From NCBI RefSeq assembly GCF_002150805.1, contig NZ_MTBA01000009.1, forward strand, positions 1 to 64,000: a stretch of 64,000 nt of DNA. The letters are read 5' to 3'. Position 1 is the stretch's first letter; each line of letters begins with the position of its first letter. Of the stretch, positions 25,668 to 34,452 are shown piece by piece. Made by a program: the position numbers and the translations under genes. The notes under the pieces were generated by a model that was not told where the DNA came from, searched no databases, and was given only the letters and a program-made list of their open reading frames with translations. The DNA comes from Oceanospirillum sanctuarii. GTDB taxonomy: Bacteria > Pseudomonadota > Gammaproteobacteria > Pseudomonadales > Halomonadaceae.

Positions 25668-25694
25668 CTAGCGCTAGGGTCATTAACGTTAATG
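25668..25694. promoter_or_regulatory. Two adjacent palindromes upstream of the APC permease
   Basis: CTAGCGCTAG (25668-25677) and CATTAACGTTAATG (25681-25694) are perfect palindromes with centres 15 bp apart, 40-65 bp before the permease start. They are probable operator sites of an unidentified regulator. Confidence 0.55.
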
Positions 25695-25793
25695 GCTGTT
25701 GATTTATTAATGAAATGAATTGCTTTGATTTATATATGCAGCGCATGCATTTTTAGGCGTCGGTTTACTGGGAAGAGAGAGTTGATAGTTAAG

Positions 25794-25818
25794 AACCGGA
25801 TCAAGTGATCCGGTTTTG
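25794..25818. terminator. Terminator-like palindrome near the binding-protein gene
   Basis: AACCGGATCA-AG-TGATCCGGTT followed by TTGTT on the plus strand; only the loop differs from the palindrome at 24128-24149. It lies 20 bp beyond the minus-strand binding-protein stop. Confidence 0.55.
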
Positions 25819-25837
25819 TTACAGCGATGGCAGGCCG

Positions 25838-26653
25838 CTAACAGTACAGGGGCAAAAGCGGTTTAAGCACAGCGTCCTGCAAGCTGTCTTCGTTCGGGTA
25901 GTAGCGCTGGATGATCTTCATGTAGCGGCCATTTCTGATGATGGTGCAAAGTCCGAACTCAAAATGTCGCTGAAGCATCTCGGCTTCTTTATGAAAGACC
26001 AGACTGATGGGCACGACATGGATCGGATCTGAGATGGTGGCGAATTCCTGTGACGGCATATTGAGCTGATGAATCAGAGTCCAACCGGCCTTCTCGCCGG
26101 CAATGGCGAAATCCACCCGCCCGGCTTCAAGTTTGCGGAAGTTAAGCTCAAGTGTGCTGATCCAGTCCGGTTCTATGCCCAAAGAGTGCACCACAGGAGT
26201 TGTAGAGCTGCCGCGAACATTACCGACGCGATAGGTTTTCAGACCTTCAAATGAGGGCAGGCTGGCTTTATCCGGGAAATGGGACTTGAGGTAAAACAGT
26301 TTAAAGTTGATATAGAGAAGATCGACACTTCTCACCTCATCCTGCTTGCCATCTTTGATAAACCAGTTGATGGAGCCGAGGTTTGCCGGAAAGCGTTTCT
26401 CAACCACAGATTCTACCGAACGTATCATCGGTTGATAGCTGTAGTTAACGCTGATGCCTGCAGCCTGAAAGGCCTCTGTAGTGATGTCCTGTGCTGCGCC
26501 GTAGCCAAGGCCGGGTTGTGGTTTACTCTGGAAAAGTGATGGGTATTCGATGGTAGAAATATCAATGGGATTCAGGCTGAACTGAGCGCTCGTTATCTGA
26601 CTGAGCATCAGCAGTCCCATGCCCAGAGAAGAGATCTTAATTGTTTTTATCAT
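25838..26653 (-). CDS. Periplasmic binding-protein-like protein (SBP_bac_3 type)
   Basis: 271-aa exported protein with a signal peptide (SSLGMGLLMLSQITSAQ). The mature part resembles amino-acid-binding-like periplasmic proteins often encoded without a transporter: YGAAQDITTEAFQAAGISVNYSYQPM, KTYRVGNVRGSSTTPV, RVDFAIAGEKAG. Its ligand is unknown. It ends in LLPLYC. It is transcribed toward the APC permease gene, but a palindrome separates them. Confidence 0.7.
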   Translation of the reverse strand: MIKTIKISSLGMGLLMLSQITSAQFSLNPIDISTIEYPSLFQSKPQPGLGYGAAQDITTEAFQAAGISVNYSYQPMIRSVESVVEKRFPANLGSINWFIKDGKQDEVRSVDLLYINFKLFYLKSHFPDKASLPSFEGLKTYRVGNVRGSSTTPVVHSLGIEPDWISTLELNFRKLEAGRVDFAIAGEKAGWTLIHQLNMPSQEFATISDPIHVVPISLVFHKEAEMLQRHFEFGLCTIIRNGRYMKIIQRYYPNEDSLQDAVLKPLLPLYC

Positions 26654-26775
26654 TGTTTTTATTTGGTTTTCTATCAGTAGTCAGTACGTGGGCATTGCAG
26701 TCTACCGAATGGCTGGCCGATGCCAATAGGAGTTGAGACAAAAGAGTGTTTTTTGAAACGATAATTGTTCTTAAG

Positions 26776-26805
26776 CAAAAAAACCGCCTGTCAGGCGGTT
26801 TTTTA
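26776..26805. terminator. Orphan bidirectional terminator
   Basis: ACCGCCTG/CAGGCGGT stem with seven A on the left and six T on the right. It sits between two divergent genes, where no coding transcript should end. Confidence 0.8.
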
Positions 26806-26915
26806 GTGGTGTAATTCGTTAAGGCCTAACAATCTGATTTAGCTAGTGAAAACATCTTCAATGGAGCTCAGCAAGGGCTAAGTATTGTCAACGCGCTTTA
26901 CGTTAAATTTACACA

Positions 26916-26934
26916 AATGATAGTAATTCGTATT
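26916..26934. promoter_or_regulatory. Fur-like box upstream of the TonB2 operon
   Basis: AATGATAGTAATTCGTATT agrees with the 19-bp Fur core dyad (AATGATAAT-N-ATTATCATT) at 14 of 18 informative positions and is flanked by the short dyad CAAAT/ATTTG. It lies about 80 bp before the first gene of an iron-type TonB system. Confidence 0.55.
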
Positions 26935-27015
26935 TGCAAGAGGTAGTGTTTCTCAATATCATATCTCTATTGAGTGACTTCTTTCACACTTCGACTGCAC
27001 AACACGGATCTGTCT

Positions 27016-27846
27016 ATGTCTCTTTCCCGCTATCTGCTTAAGGCCATCGGTGCTCCGGTTTTTATGGCGAGCACGGTTTTTCTCGGGCTGATATTTGCTC
27101 TGCCCAAAGCCCATGCTGCTGATACCCCAAATTCTGCTCTGGAAAAAAGCCTTGCGAGCGTTCAGCAGTCCCACCGTTCCGGTGCTGAGACACAGCTGAA
27201 AGTGGATGATCTCTCCGCAGAGAGTCGCGCGCTGTATCAGGAATACCAGCAGGTGCTGCGTCAGGCTGAAACCACCGAAGCCTATAACCGTCAGCTGAGT
27301 CGGCTGATCAATAGCCAGCAACTCGAACTGAGCAGTATCGATGGCCAGATTCAGTCTCTTGAGGAAACCGACCGCTCTCTGTTGCCGATGCTGGTACGCA
27401 TGGTAGCTACGTTGGATCGCTTTGTGGCGCAGGATCAGCCTTTCCTGTTGGATGAGCGCAGGCAGCGGGTTGCCCGACTGGAAACCCTGTTGGATCGGGC
27501 TGATGTCAGTCTGGCAGAAAAGTATCGTCAGATTCTGGAAGCCTATCAGGTGGAGGCGGATTACGGCCGCAGTCTGGAAGCCTATGAAGGCAATGTGATG
27601 ACCGCTGAAGGCGAGCGTCAGGTCACCTTCCTGCGACTGGGGCGTGTTGCGCTTTATTACCAGTCCGCCAATGGTCTGGTCGGTGGGCTTTGGTTGCCGC
27701 AGCAACAAAGCTGGCAGCAGTTGGATTCTGAGGATAACCGCGTACTGAAAAATGCCATCGCCATGGCCCGTCAGCAGATCGTACCTGAGCTGCTGAATCT
27801 GCCTTTACCGCTTCCAACTGTAAATTCCTCTGAAGGTGATGCCTGA
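27016..27846 (+). CDS. DUF3450 family periplasmic coiled-coil protein
   Basis: 276-aa exported protein, first gene of the TonB2 operon. It has a signal peptide (VFMASTVFLGLIFALPKAHA) and then a long coiled coil (SLASVQQSHRSGAETQLKVDDL onward). The C-terminal part (LRLGRVALYYQSANGLVGGLWLPQQQSWQQL) is the recognised DUF3450 core. Proteins of this family accompany TtpC/ExbB2 in marine gammaproteobacteria; the role is unknown but presumably structural in the periplasm. The start at 27016 is preferred because it places the signal peptide at the N-terminus. The next gene follows after 2 bp. Confidence 0.8.
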   Translation: MSLSRYLLKAIGAPVFMASTVFLGLIFALPKAHAADTPNSALEKSLASVQQSHRSGAETQLKVDDLSAESRALYQEYQQVLRQAETTEAYNRQLSRLINSQQLELSSIDGQIQSLEETDRSLLPMLVRMVATLDRFVAQDQPFLLDERRQRVARLETLLDRADVSLAEKYRQILEAYQVEADYGRSLEAYEGNVMTAEGERQVTFLRLGRVALYYQSANGLVGGLWLPQQQSWQQLDSEDNRVLKNAIAMARQQIVPELLNLPLPLPTVNSSEGDA

Positions 27847-27848
27847 TT

Positions 27849-29363
27849 ATGCGTTTTATCCGATCTCTTTCCGTCGCCTGCCTGTTACCGGTTCTTTCCA
27901 TGTCAGCGGTGTCCATTGCCTCTGACAGTGCTGCCGTTGCTCAGGAGTTAAATCCGGCATTACAGGCACTAACCGCTCAGCAGCAACTGCTTAAGGATGT
28001 ACAGGGTTTTGTCGCTGAAGATAAAGCGGAGCAACAGGCGCGTCTGCAGCTGTTTTTACAGGATAAAGCCCAGCAGGAAGCACTGCTGAAAGCCGCTAAA
28101 ACCCGTCTGCAGCGTGCTGCTGAGGAACAGGAGCGTCTTAAGGCTCAGTTTGACCGTAACGAAGAACAGCTGATTGAACAGGAAACGCTGCTTAAACAGC
28201 GTACCGGTCAGCTGGGGGAAGTGTTTGGCGTGGTGAAAGAGCAGTCTGCAGAGTTGAGCCAGCAGCTGCAGGCCTCTCTTGTCGGAGCCGAGTTTATAGG
28301 TCGTGCCCAATCTCTCAGTTTTGCCAGCGACAAAGCCGTGCCCACTATGGCACAGCTGCAGACTCTGTGGTTTCAGCTGCAGCATGAGATGACCCATTCC
28401 GGCACCATCAGCCACTTTAATACTGAAGTTGCTGATACCGATGGCCGTATCGAGGCTCAGCCTGTGGTCAGGGTTGGCACCTTTAATGCCATCAGCAGCA
28501 AAGGCGAGTTTCTGAACTGGCAGCCGGAGCGACAGCAGCTGAGTGTACTGGCGGGGCAGCCGGAATCATCACACCAGCAACAGGCTGCTGAGTTTTTTAG
28601 TGCAGTTTCATCTGATGACAAAGGTGGTGAGGCTAGCAGCGAGTACCTGCTGGTGGATATCAGTTCGGGTCAGCTGCTGGCGCTGATCGGCCAAAAGCCA
28701 GGGCTGTTGGATCAGATCCGTCAGGGCGGCTCTGTGGGCTACATCATTCTGGCGCTGGGTGTAATGGGTTTGCTGACCGCTATCTATAAGCTGGTTCGAC
28801 TGAATCTGGTGCGTCATAAAATCACCCGCCAGCTGAAGGCGGAGCAGCCATCTGAGGATAATCCGCTGGGGCGTGTGCTGCTGGCCTGTCAGCAAAAGCT
28901 GCAACAGATCAAAGACAAACCTGTCACCAGTGAAACCCTGTCCGACAGCCTGAACAGCACGCTCGATGAAGCCCTGTTGAAAGAGTTGCCGGCACTGGAG
29001 TCCGGTCAGTCGATGCTGAAGCTACTGGCGGCAGCGGCTCCTTTGCTCGGTCTTTTGGGAACGGTAACCGGCATGATCGGCACGTTTCAGAGTATTACCC
29101 TCTTTGGCACCAGTGACCCCAAACTGATGGCGGGTGGTATCTCACAGGCACTGATTACTACCGTTTTTGGTCTTGTGGTGGCGATTCCTATGCTGTTCAG
29201 TCATGGCCTTCTGAGCAGCCAGAGCCGCGCTTTGCTGATGATTCTGCAGGAGAAAAGTCTGGCTCAGCTGAATCAGCTGAATCAGCTGATGATCTGGCAG
29301 CCCGCAGTTGAGCCTGTCAAAAAGCCGCAGGATAAACCGGTTTCAGAACTGGTAACAGGTTGA
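27849..29363 (+). CDS. TtpC-like MotA/TolQ/ExbB protein with periplasmic extension
   Basis: 504-aa ExbB-type proton-channel protein with a long N-terminal extension. A signal peptide (to about residue 35) and a periplasmic coiled-coil domain (35-285) precede the TolQ/ExbB core (TM near 295-320, then LLKLLAAAAPLLGLLGTVTGMIGTFQSI and GGISQALITTVFGLVVAIPMLF). This is the arrangement of TtpC, shown in Vibrio to be required for TonB2-dependent siderophore uptake. It lies between the DUF3450 gene and exbB2 with 2- and 6-bp gaps. Confidence 0.88.
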   Translation: MRFIRSLSVACLLPVLSMSAVSIASDSAAVAQELNPALQALTAQQQLLKDVQGFVAEDKAEQQARLQLFLQDKAQQEALLKAAKTRLQRAAEEQERLKAQFDRNEEQLIEQETLLKQRTGQLGEVFGVVKEQSAELSQQLQASLVGAEFIGRAQSLSFASDKAVPTMAQLQTLWFQLQHEMTHSGTISHFNTEVADTDGRIEAQPVVRVGTFNAISSKGEFLNWQPERQQLSVLAGQPESSHQQQAAEFFSAVSSDDKGGEASSEYLLVDISSGQLLALIGQKPGLLDQIRQGGSVGYIILALGVMGLLTAIYKLVRLNLVRHKITRQLKAEQPSEDNPLGRVLLACQQKLQQIKDKPVTSETLSDSLNSTLDEALLKELPALESGQSMLKLLAAAAPLLGLLGTVTGMIGTFQSITLFGTSDPKLMAGGISQALITTVFGLVVAIPMLFSHGLLSSQSRALLMILQEKSLAQLNQLNQLMIWQPAVEPVKKPQDKPVSELVTG

Positions 29364-29369
29364 TCGATC

Positions 29370-29957
29370 ATGGCCGAGGTTTGGTTTTATCTGCGGCAGT
29401 TCTTTGATCTGGAAGCCTACCAGCTGACCTTAGATCAGTTTCTGCAGGCCGGAGGTTGGGTGATGCAGATTATTGTGCTGCTTTGCCTGCTGCTGTTCAG
29501 CCTTTTAGCAGAGCGTTACTGGTTTTGTTTTCGTGGCTATCGGGAGTTTTATCAGCACCGAAAAGCTGAATTGTCGGGGCGCTATTCCAAAGCAGATCAT
29601 TCTGCCCCCTGCTTGCTGATGATCCGGAAAGACCCGCTTTTACGCAGTTTCCTGTGTGATCTCCGGCTGGCACTGAATGAGCGTCTGGGCATGATCCGTA
29701 GCCTGATCGCCCTGTGTCCCTTGTTGGGTTTGCTGGGCACGGTATCCGGCATGATTCAGGTGTTTGATGTGCTGGCGGTCAGCGGAACCGGTAACCCTCG
29801 GTTAATGGCAGCAGGTATCGCCAGTGCCACCCTGCCGACATTGGCGGGTATGGCGGTGTCAGTAACCGGGCTTTTGCTTTACAGCTATCTGAAAAGCTGG
29901 AGTGACCGCAAGCAGCAACAGCTGAACAGTCATCTGCTGCAGGATCTGCAGGGTTAA
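29370..29957 (+). CDS. exbB: ExbB-type proton channel subunit
   Basis: 195-aa three-TM MotA/TolQ/ExbB subunit. TM1 is near residues 28-48; the conserved core is IALCPLLGLLGTVSGMIQVFDVLA and GIASATLPTLAGMAVSVTGLLLY. With ExbD it converts proton motive force to motion of TonB. It is preceded by the TtpC-like gene by six bases and followed by exbD, as in Vibrio TonB2 loci. Confidence 0.92.
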   Translation: MAEVWFYLRQFFDLEAYQLTLDQFLQAGGWVMQIIVLLCLLLFSLLAERYWFCFRGYREFYQHRKAELSGRYSKADHSAPCLLMIRKDPLLRSFLCDLRLALNERLGMIRSLIALCPLLGLLGTVSGMIQVFDVLAVSGTGNPRLMAAGIASATLPTLAGMAVSVTGLLLYSYLKSWSDRKQQQLNSHLLQDLQG

Positions 29958-30014
29958 ATCGTTCTTTTTATAAGCTCTTATTCAGACACTCTTATTCAGA
30001 CACAGGTACGCGTT

Positions 30015-30416
30015 ATGAGCCGTTTTCTCAGCCAGCAGCAGGAAGAAGCCGCTATCGATATGACACCCATGCTGGATGTGGTGTTTATCATGCTGATCTT
30101 TTTTATCGTCTCCACCTCCTTTGTGCGCGAGGCGGGTATCGATGTGAATCGCCCGTCGGCGAAAACCAGCGAAGGTCAGACCCAGAGCGCGGTGATGGTT
30201 GCCCTGTCGCCGGAAGGTGAAGTCTGGCTGGACCGTAAAGCGACCGATCTGCGCATGGTGCGCCCGACACTGGAACGCCTGCGCAGTGAACAGCCCGGCC
30301 TGAGCGTTGTGGTACAGGCAGACAGCAAAAGCACCACCGGCGATCTGGTGAAGCTGATCGATCAGCTGCGCCTTGCTGGCGTGACCTATACGGTGGCAAC
30401 CCGCGATGGCGAGTGA
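30015..30416 (+). CDS. exbD: ExbD-type proton channel subunit
   Basis: 133-aa single-TM ExbD/TolR protein. The essential membrane Asp is in IDMTPMLDVVFIMLIFFIVSTSF and the periplasmic domain follows (VVVQADSKSTTGDLVKLIDQLRLAGV). Its 3' end overlaps the tonB start by 11 bp, indicating translational coupling. Confidence 0.93.
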   Translation: MSRFLSQQQEEAAIDMTPMLDVVFIMLIFFIVSTSFVREAGIDVNRPSAKTSEGQTQSAVMVALSPEGEVWLDRKATDLRMVRPTLERLRSEQPGLSVVVQADSKSTTGDLVKLIDQLRLAGVTYTVATRDGE

Positions 30417-31110
30417 GGTTTCTTTTGATCGGGCCGCATCAGGCTGGCGCGCCCGCCTGATGCCCTGGATGGCGGTTCCCGTTGGTCTTCTGCTGACGCT
30501 GGTGTTTTTTGTTCTGTTGGCAGAAATGGTTCAGATGGATCAGATGCGTGAGCTGCCGGAAGATAACAGCGCCGACATTAGTTTTTTTATGCTCAGGGAT
30601 GAAAGCGAAACCGAAGTGCGTAAACGGGCGCGCCCGGAACCACCGGAGCCAGCCCCTGAAAAGCCTGCGATGCCAAGTATCAGTCAGCCATTGCAGAACA
30701 TGAGCATGCCGCTCACACCTACAACAACGCCAACACCGGATATCGATCTGCCGGATATCGCAGCGGAAAGCTCTTTTCAGCTGGATGTGGATCTTTCTCA
30801 GTTTCAGCCGGGGGAATCGGCGGTTCAGATCGCTGAAAATCCCATGCCGCTCAGTCGGGTGAATCCCCGCTATCCCCGTAAGGCGCTGCGTCGCGGTCTT
30901 GAAGGTGAGGTGGTGCTGGAGTTTACCGTGGATGCCAACGGTGATGTGGTGGAAGACTCCATCAAAGTGATCAGCGCCACACCGGAAGGGGTATTTGACC
31001 GCACCAGTATGCGTGCCTTGTCCCGCTGGCGCTTTCAGCCGAGAAAGCAGGGCGGGCAGGCGATACCTTTCAGAGCACGACAGACACTGGTCTTTAAACT
31101 GGCTCAATAG
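30406..31110 (+). CDS. tonB: TonB2-type energy transducer
   Basis: 234-aa TonB: cytoplasmic N-terminus, TM at about residues 20-42, Pro-rich periplasmic spacer (PEPPEPAPEKPAMP), and a C-terminal TonB domain (NPRYPRKALRRGLEGEVVLEFTVDANG, then RWRFQPRKQGGQAIPFRARQTLVFKL). The YP motif contacting the receptor TonB box is present. The spacer is short, as in Vibrio TonB2. No TonB-dependent receptor gene is in the window. Confidence 0.92.
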   Translation: MASEVSFDRAASGWRARLMPWMAVPVGLLLTLVFFVLLAEMVQMDQMRELPEDNSADISFFMLRDESETEVRKRARPEPPEPAPEKPAMPSISQPLQNMSMPLTPTTTPTPDIDLPDIAAESSFQLDVDLSQFQPGESAVQIAENPMPLSRVNPRYPRKALRRGLEGEVVLEFTVDANGDVVEDSIKVISATPEGVFDRTSMRALSRWRFQPRKQGGQAIPFRARQTLVFKLAQ

Positions 31111-31148
31111 CATCAGCGAACGGAAACAAGGATATGGGGGCAAGCAAG

Positions 31149-32480
31149 ATGAACTTTCTTAACCGACAGGCAAGTGGATGCCATTGGCTGCGCCAGTACC
31201 GATCCGGTCTGGTTTTTCTGCTGATGCTCACCAGTAGTCTGACCTTCAGCGGTGCTCAGGCAGCGAATCTGACGCCAGCAGAGTTTAAGCAGCTGCAGGA
31301 GATTCAGGCGCTGCAGACCGAGGCGCGCTGGCTGGAAGTGAAAACTCTGGTGCAGGCTCAGCTGTCACCGGAAGATTCGAGCAAGCAGGTATCCAGGCTG
31401 ATGCAGGCGATGCTCTGGCGTGCTTTAGCACAGGCTGAACTGCAGGAGGCGGACTACGCTAAAGCGCTGACCGCCATCCGTAACGCCTGGCAGCTGAAAC
31501 AGCTGCCGGAAGCGGATCAACTGAATCTGCAGGGCTTGTTGGCGCAGCTGATGATTCAGCAGGATGAACTGTATCAGGGCATCCTGTTGTTTGAAGACTG
31601 GCTGGCTAAGACCCCGGAAGATCAGCAACAAGCGCGACACTATCTGACACTGGCGCAGGCTTACAGCCAGCAGGAAAGCTGGTCAAAAGCTCTGCCCAAT
31701 GCTGAAGAAGCGGTAAAGAGGCATGAGTCCGCACCGGTTTCCTGGCTGGCACTTTTGGTAGGACTGCATACCCGACTGGAGCAGTGGCCGCAGGCAGTAA
31801 ATGTGCAAAAGCGCATTCTGATTCAGCAACCCCGCCAGATGCGTCACTGGCGTCAGCTGGCGATGCTGCAGTATCGTCTGCCGACGGATGAGCGCAAAGA
31901 TGCTGTTAATCCCGAGGCTGTCGCCAGCCTGCGAATAGCATGGCAGCAGCAGTTGTTTGATCGCACCAACGACTATCAGTTACTCAGCCAATGGCTGAAT
32001 GCCAACGGCCAACCGCTGAAAGCCGCTCAGGTACTGGCAGATGCCCAGCAGCAGCCGGTATTTACAGCGCTATCTGAAGAGCAGCAATTGGTGGTTGCCG
32101 AACAGCTTGCAGGTCTTTGGTTGCGGGCAAAATCCTGGGGTAAAGCGGAGCAGAGTTTGCAGCAGGTGGCATCGCATACTGCGGTTAAAGACAACCCAGA
32201 ACGCAGTGCGGAGCTTTACAAACAGATCGCCCGCCTGCAGATGCAACAGAAGAAATGGCAGGTCGCAGGTGAAACCCTGAATACCCTGCTGGCCGAATAT
32301 CCGGCAGATCCCGCTGAGGTGTTATTACTGCAGGGTATCGTCCTGCTGCAGCAGGAACAGGTGGCAGCCGCCGAGGGTAAATTCCAGCTGGCGGAGCAAA
32401 GCGTTGACCCGGATTCCGACAAGTATGTCGGCAAGAACGCCCGCCAGTGGCTGAGGTATATCGAACAGATACGGAGTTAA
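31149..32480 (+). CDS. TPR-repeat periplasmic protein of the TonB2 operon
   Basis: 443-aa protein with a signal peptide (LVFLLMLTSSLTFSGAQA) followed by tandem helical repeats with the TPR pattern (for example ALAQAELQEADYAKALTAIRNAWQL and LTLAQAYSQQESWSKALPNAEEAVKR). A TPR protein ending this operon is known from Vibrio TonB2 loci; it probably scaffolds the complex in the periplasm. ATG at 31149 has GGGGG eight bases upstream; the ATG at 31134 overlaps that region. A terminator follows. Confidence 0.83.
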   Translation: MNFLNRQASGCHWLRQYRSGLVFLLMLTSSLTFSGAQAANLTPAEFKQLQEIQALQTEARWLEVKTLVQAQLSPEDSSKQVSRLMQAMLWRALAQAELQEADYAKALTAIRNAWQLKQLPEADQLNLQGLLAQLMIQQDELYQGILLFEDWLAKTPEDQQQARHYLTLAQAYSQQESWSKALPNAEEAVKRHESAPVSWLALLVGLHTRLEQWPQAVNVQKRILIQQPRQMRHWRQLAMLQYRLPTDERKDAVNPEAVASLRIAWQQQLFDRTNDYQLLSQWLNANGQPLKAAQVLADAQQQPVFTALSEEQQLVVAEQLAGLWLRAKSWGKAEQSLQQVASHTAVKDNPERSAELYKQIARLQMQQKKWQVAGETLNTLLAEYPADPAEVLLLQGIVLLQQEQVAAAEGKFQLAEQSVDPDSDKYVGKNARQWLRYIEQIRS

Positions 32481-32523
32481 GGGGGGAGAAGCGTCGCGCC
32501 CTACCTGCTGGCTTTTTTGATAC

Positions 32524-32550
32524 GCCCGAGCACAATCGCTCGGGCTTTTT
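32524..32550 (+). terminator. Terminator of the TonB2 operon
   Basis: GCCCGAGC/GCTCGGGC stem with a 6-nt loop, followed by five T, 44 bp after the TPR gene. Confidence 0.9.
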
Positions 32551-32627
32551 CATGGCTTACGCCAAGGCCATTCGTTAGTTGCATCTTTGCGGATTTAATT
32601 TCATTTTGAATGCCCTGTTGCTTTGGT

Positions 32628-34355
32628 TTACTGTCTTTGTACCGCTTCGATACACATTGCATAAATTTTTTCTGCCATGAGGTCAGCTCGGCTTTCAATA
32701 GCCATTTTATTCCACTCTACTTCACTTAAAGCTATATCTTGAAGTGGGAAGTTTAAGCCTTTCAAAATGGATATTTTTTCTTTTACCGTCTTGTCTTCTA
32801 AGTCGTTAGAGTTCGTTTTGTTGTCAAGAAGTATTAAATTTCCAATGTTGTATATGCTTTCTTCATTTATATCTGTTGTGGGCTTCGATTGAGGGTGTAA
32901 ATGTTCAATGGTTAAGCTATTGCTGTCTATAGTAAGTCCTGCATTGTTTTTAGGGGTTAGCAGGTCTAGGGTGTATTTTACAATTTTTTTGTCCTTAGTC
33001 TTTTTGTTTCCATATTGCATTTCCTTGAACTTAACTTTGAACTCATTTAACTCAGGCATTTTGCTTTTTAAAAATGTGTCCAGGTTTTTTAGTGTTGATT
33101 GGATTTTTGGCTGGGTATCCGCATTTGTTAGATCGATTGCAATTTTCGAGTAGTTTGATGCAACAGAGCCGGAAGATCTTTGCGATGTTATTGCATTAAA
33201 ACAGTAATGGAATTTTTCAATCTTGTTTAGTGATTTTTTTAATACTCTTAATGAGATAGACTTTTTTTCGTATTTCTGGAGTAGGGCTAGTGTTAGGGCT
33301 GTTTGCTGTTTTACTTTAAATGTATTTAAAGATAAAAGAGAGTTTTTAACTGGTAGTTCTTCTTTTGACCACTTGCGTTGCTCTGGCGCTAGTAGATCCC
33401 GATATGTTGAGCTGTATGACGAAAGGTCAAGTAATAGCTTGTGAGCCTCTGACGGTTCATCATTAATCATTTTTTTTATTTCAGGGAAAAGTTTTTTATC
33501 TGTTGTATAGCTATGTTTTGATACCCAGTAGTGGAGCAGGAATGAGTCTAAAGTTGAGGAGTCTGCTTCATCATCAAAATGTTTAACCATGCTGTTCCAT
33601 GACTCTTTTGCTTGGTCTATGGATTTACTTGTGCTTTTTTTGTTTTTTAATAATAAATTTTTTACAAGGTCGGATGTAGTAAGGTCTCTTCCTCGTGCAT
33701 TTAATGTTTCAAAAATCAAGTATGCGTCATCTTCATTTTCAAGTTGAATGAAAACAAGTTTTAATGATAATACCTTGTCTCTAATAGCTTTTAGTTTTTG
33801 TACGGCAGAGTTTTCATGGTCTGTAAATAGGCTGGCTTGTCCCGAGTTATCCTTGATCGCAGGGATGTATTTATCTAATAGCCTTGATATAGTGCTGAAC
33901 GCAGATTCAAGCTTTTTCTCTTCTACACCTACATCACATGAGAGGTTTATGCCATTGAAACTTTGAATGTGGTCTTGAAGGTATGGGTAGGCTGTTTCCG
34001 AATTGAGAATAAACTCATCTTCATTGTCAATGTTCGCCTTTTCTACATATTTGTGGACTCCCTTGGCTAGGTTGGTCTCACCTATAGAAATAAAGGCATT
34101 ACGGATTGCCGATAGTATTAATGTGATCGTTGTTAGTCGCTGCTGACCATCGACAATGCCAAAGTATGGCTTTTTATTTTGGTAAACAACCATTGAGCCA
34201 ATGAAGTAATTCTCAGAGTTCTCGATTATTGTGTCTTTCCAGAAACTTTCAACTTCATCGTTGCCCCAAGAGTAGGGGCGTTGAAACCGTGGGATTTTGA
34301 AATACCCTAGTGAGAATATGTCCTGTACTTCCTTGTCATTTGCTTCAATTTTCAA
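32628..34355 (-). CDS. GmrSD-like DUF262/DUF1524 protein (probable DNA-targeting defence protein)
   Basis: 575-aa protein. The N-terminal DUF262 domain has the IPRFQRPYSW motif (21-30) and DGQQRLTT (69-76), the nucleotide-binding/ParB-like signature of GmrS. The C-terminal DUF1524 HNH-like nuclease domain has TIEHLHPQ near 485, followed by NIGNLILL and NSxxxDKTVxEK. Such fusions include type IV restriction enzymes against modified phage DNA and related anti-phage effectors. The gene is AT-rich with short intergenic AT flanks, unlike its neighbours, indicating acquisition. No methylase or other defence gene is adjacent. Confidence 0.82.
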   Translation of the reverse strand: MKIEANDKEVQDIFSLGYFKIPRFQRPYSWGNDEVESFWKDTIIENSENYFIGSMVVYQNKKPYFGIVDGQQRLTTITLILSAIRNAFISIGETNLAKGVHKYVEKANIDNEDEFILNSETAYPYLQDHIQSFNGINLSCDVGVEEKKLESAFSTISRLLDKYIPAIKDNSGQASLFTDHENSAVQKLKAIRDKVLSLKLVFIQLENEDDAYLIFETLNARGRDLTTSDLVKNLLLKNKKSTSKSIDQAKESWNSMVKHFDDEADSSTLDSFLLHYWVSKHSYTTDKKLFPEIKKMINDEPSEAHKLLLDLSSYSSTYRDLLAPEQRKWSKEELPVKNSLLSLNTFKVKQQTALTLALLQKYEKKSISLRVLKKSLNKIEKFHYCFNAITSQRSSGSVASNYSKIAIDLTNADTQPKIQSTLKNLDTFLKSKMPELNEFKVKFKEMQYGNKKTKDKKIVKYTLDLLTPKNNAGLTIDSNSLTIEHLHPQSKPTTDINEESIYNIGNLILLDNKTNSNDLEDKTVKEKISILKGLNFPLQDIALSEVEWNKMAIESRADLMAEKIYAMCIEAVQRQ

Positions 34356-34452
34356 CTTTTATAATTCCATAGGGTTAAATATTAGATATTCATTTTTTTA
34401 TATATTATATGAACTCTCTAATCCACGTAACCCACCCGAAGGTTGAACCCCT

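Larger units (their letters stand above)
26654..27015. other. Divergent control region of the binding protein and the TonB2 operon
   Basis: About 360 bp with an orphan terminator (26776-26805), a Fur-like site (26916-26934) and a stem CTCAATA/TATTGAG (26952-26958 with 26968-26974). No coding signal is seen. Confidence 0.6.

Noticed and set aside
32501-32698. 65-aa minus-strand frame overlapping the 3' end of the DUF262 gene
   Set aside because: TTG start without a ribosome site; its C-terminal codons are simply the antisense of the TonB2-operon terminator.
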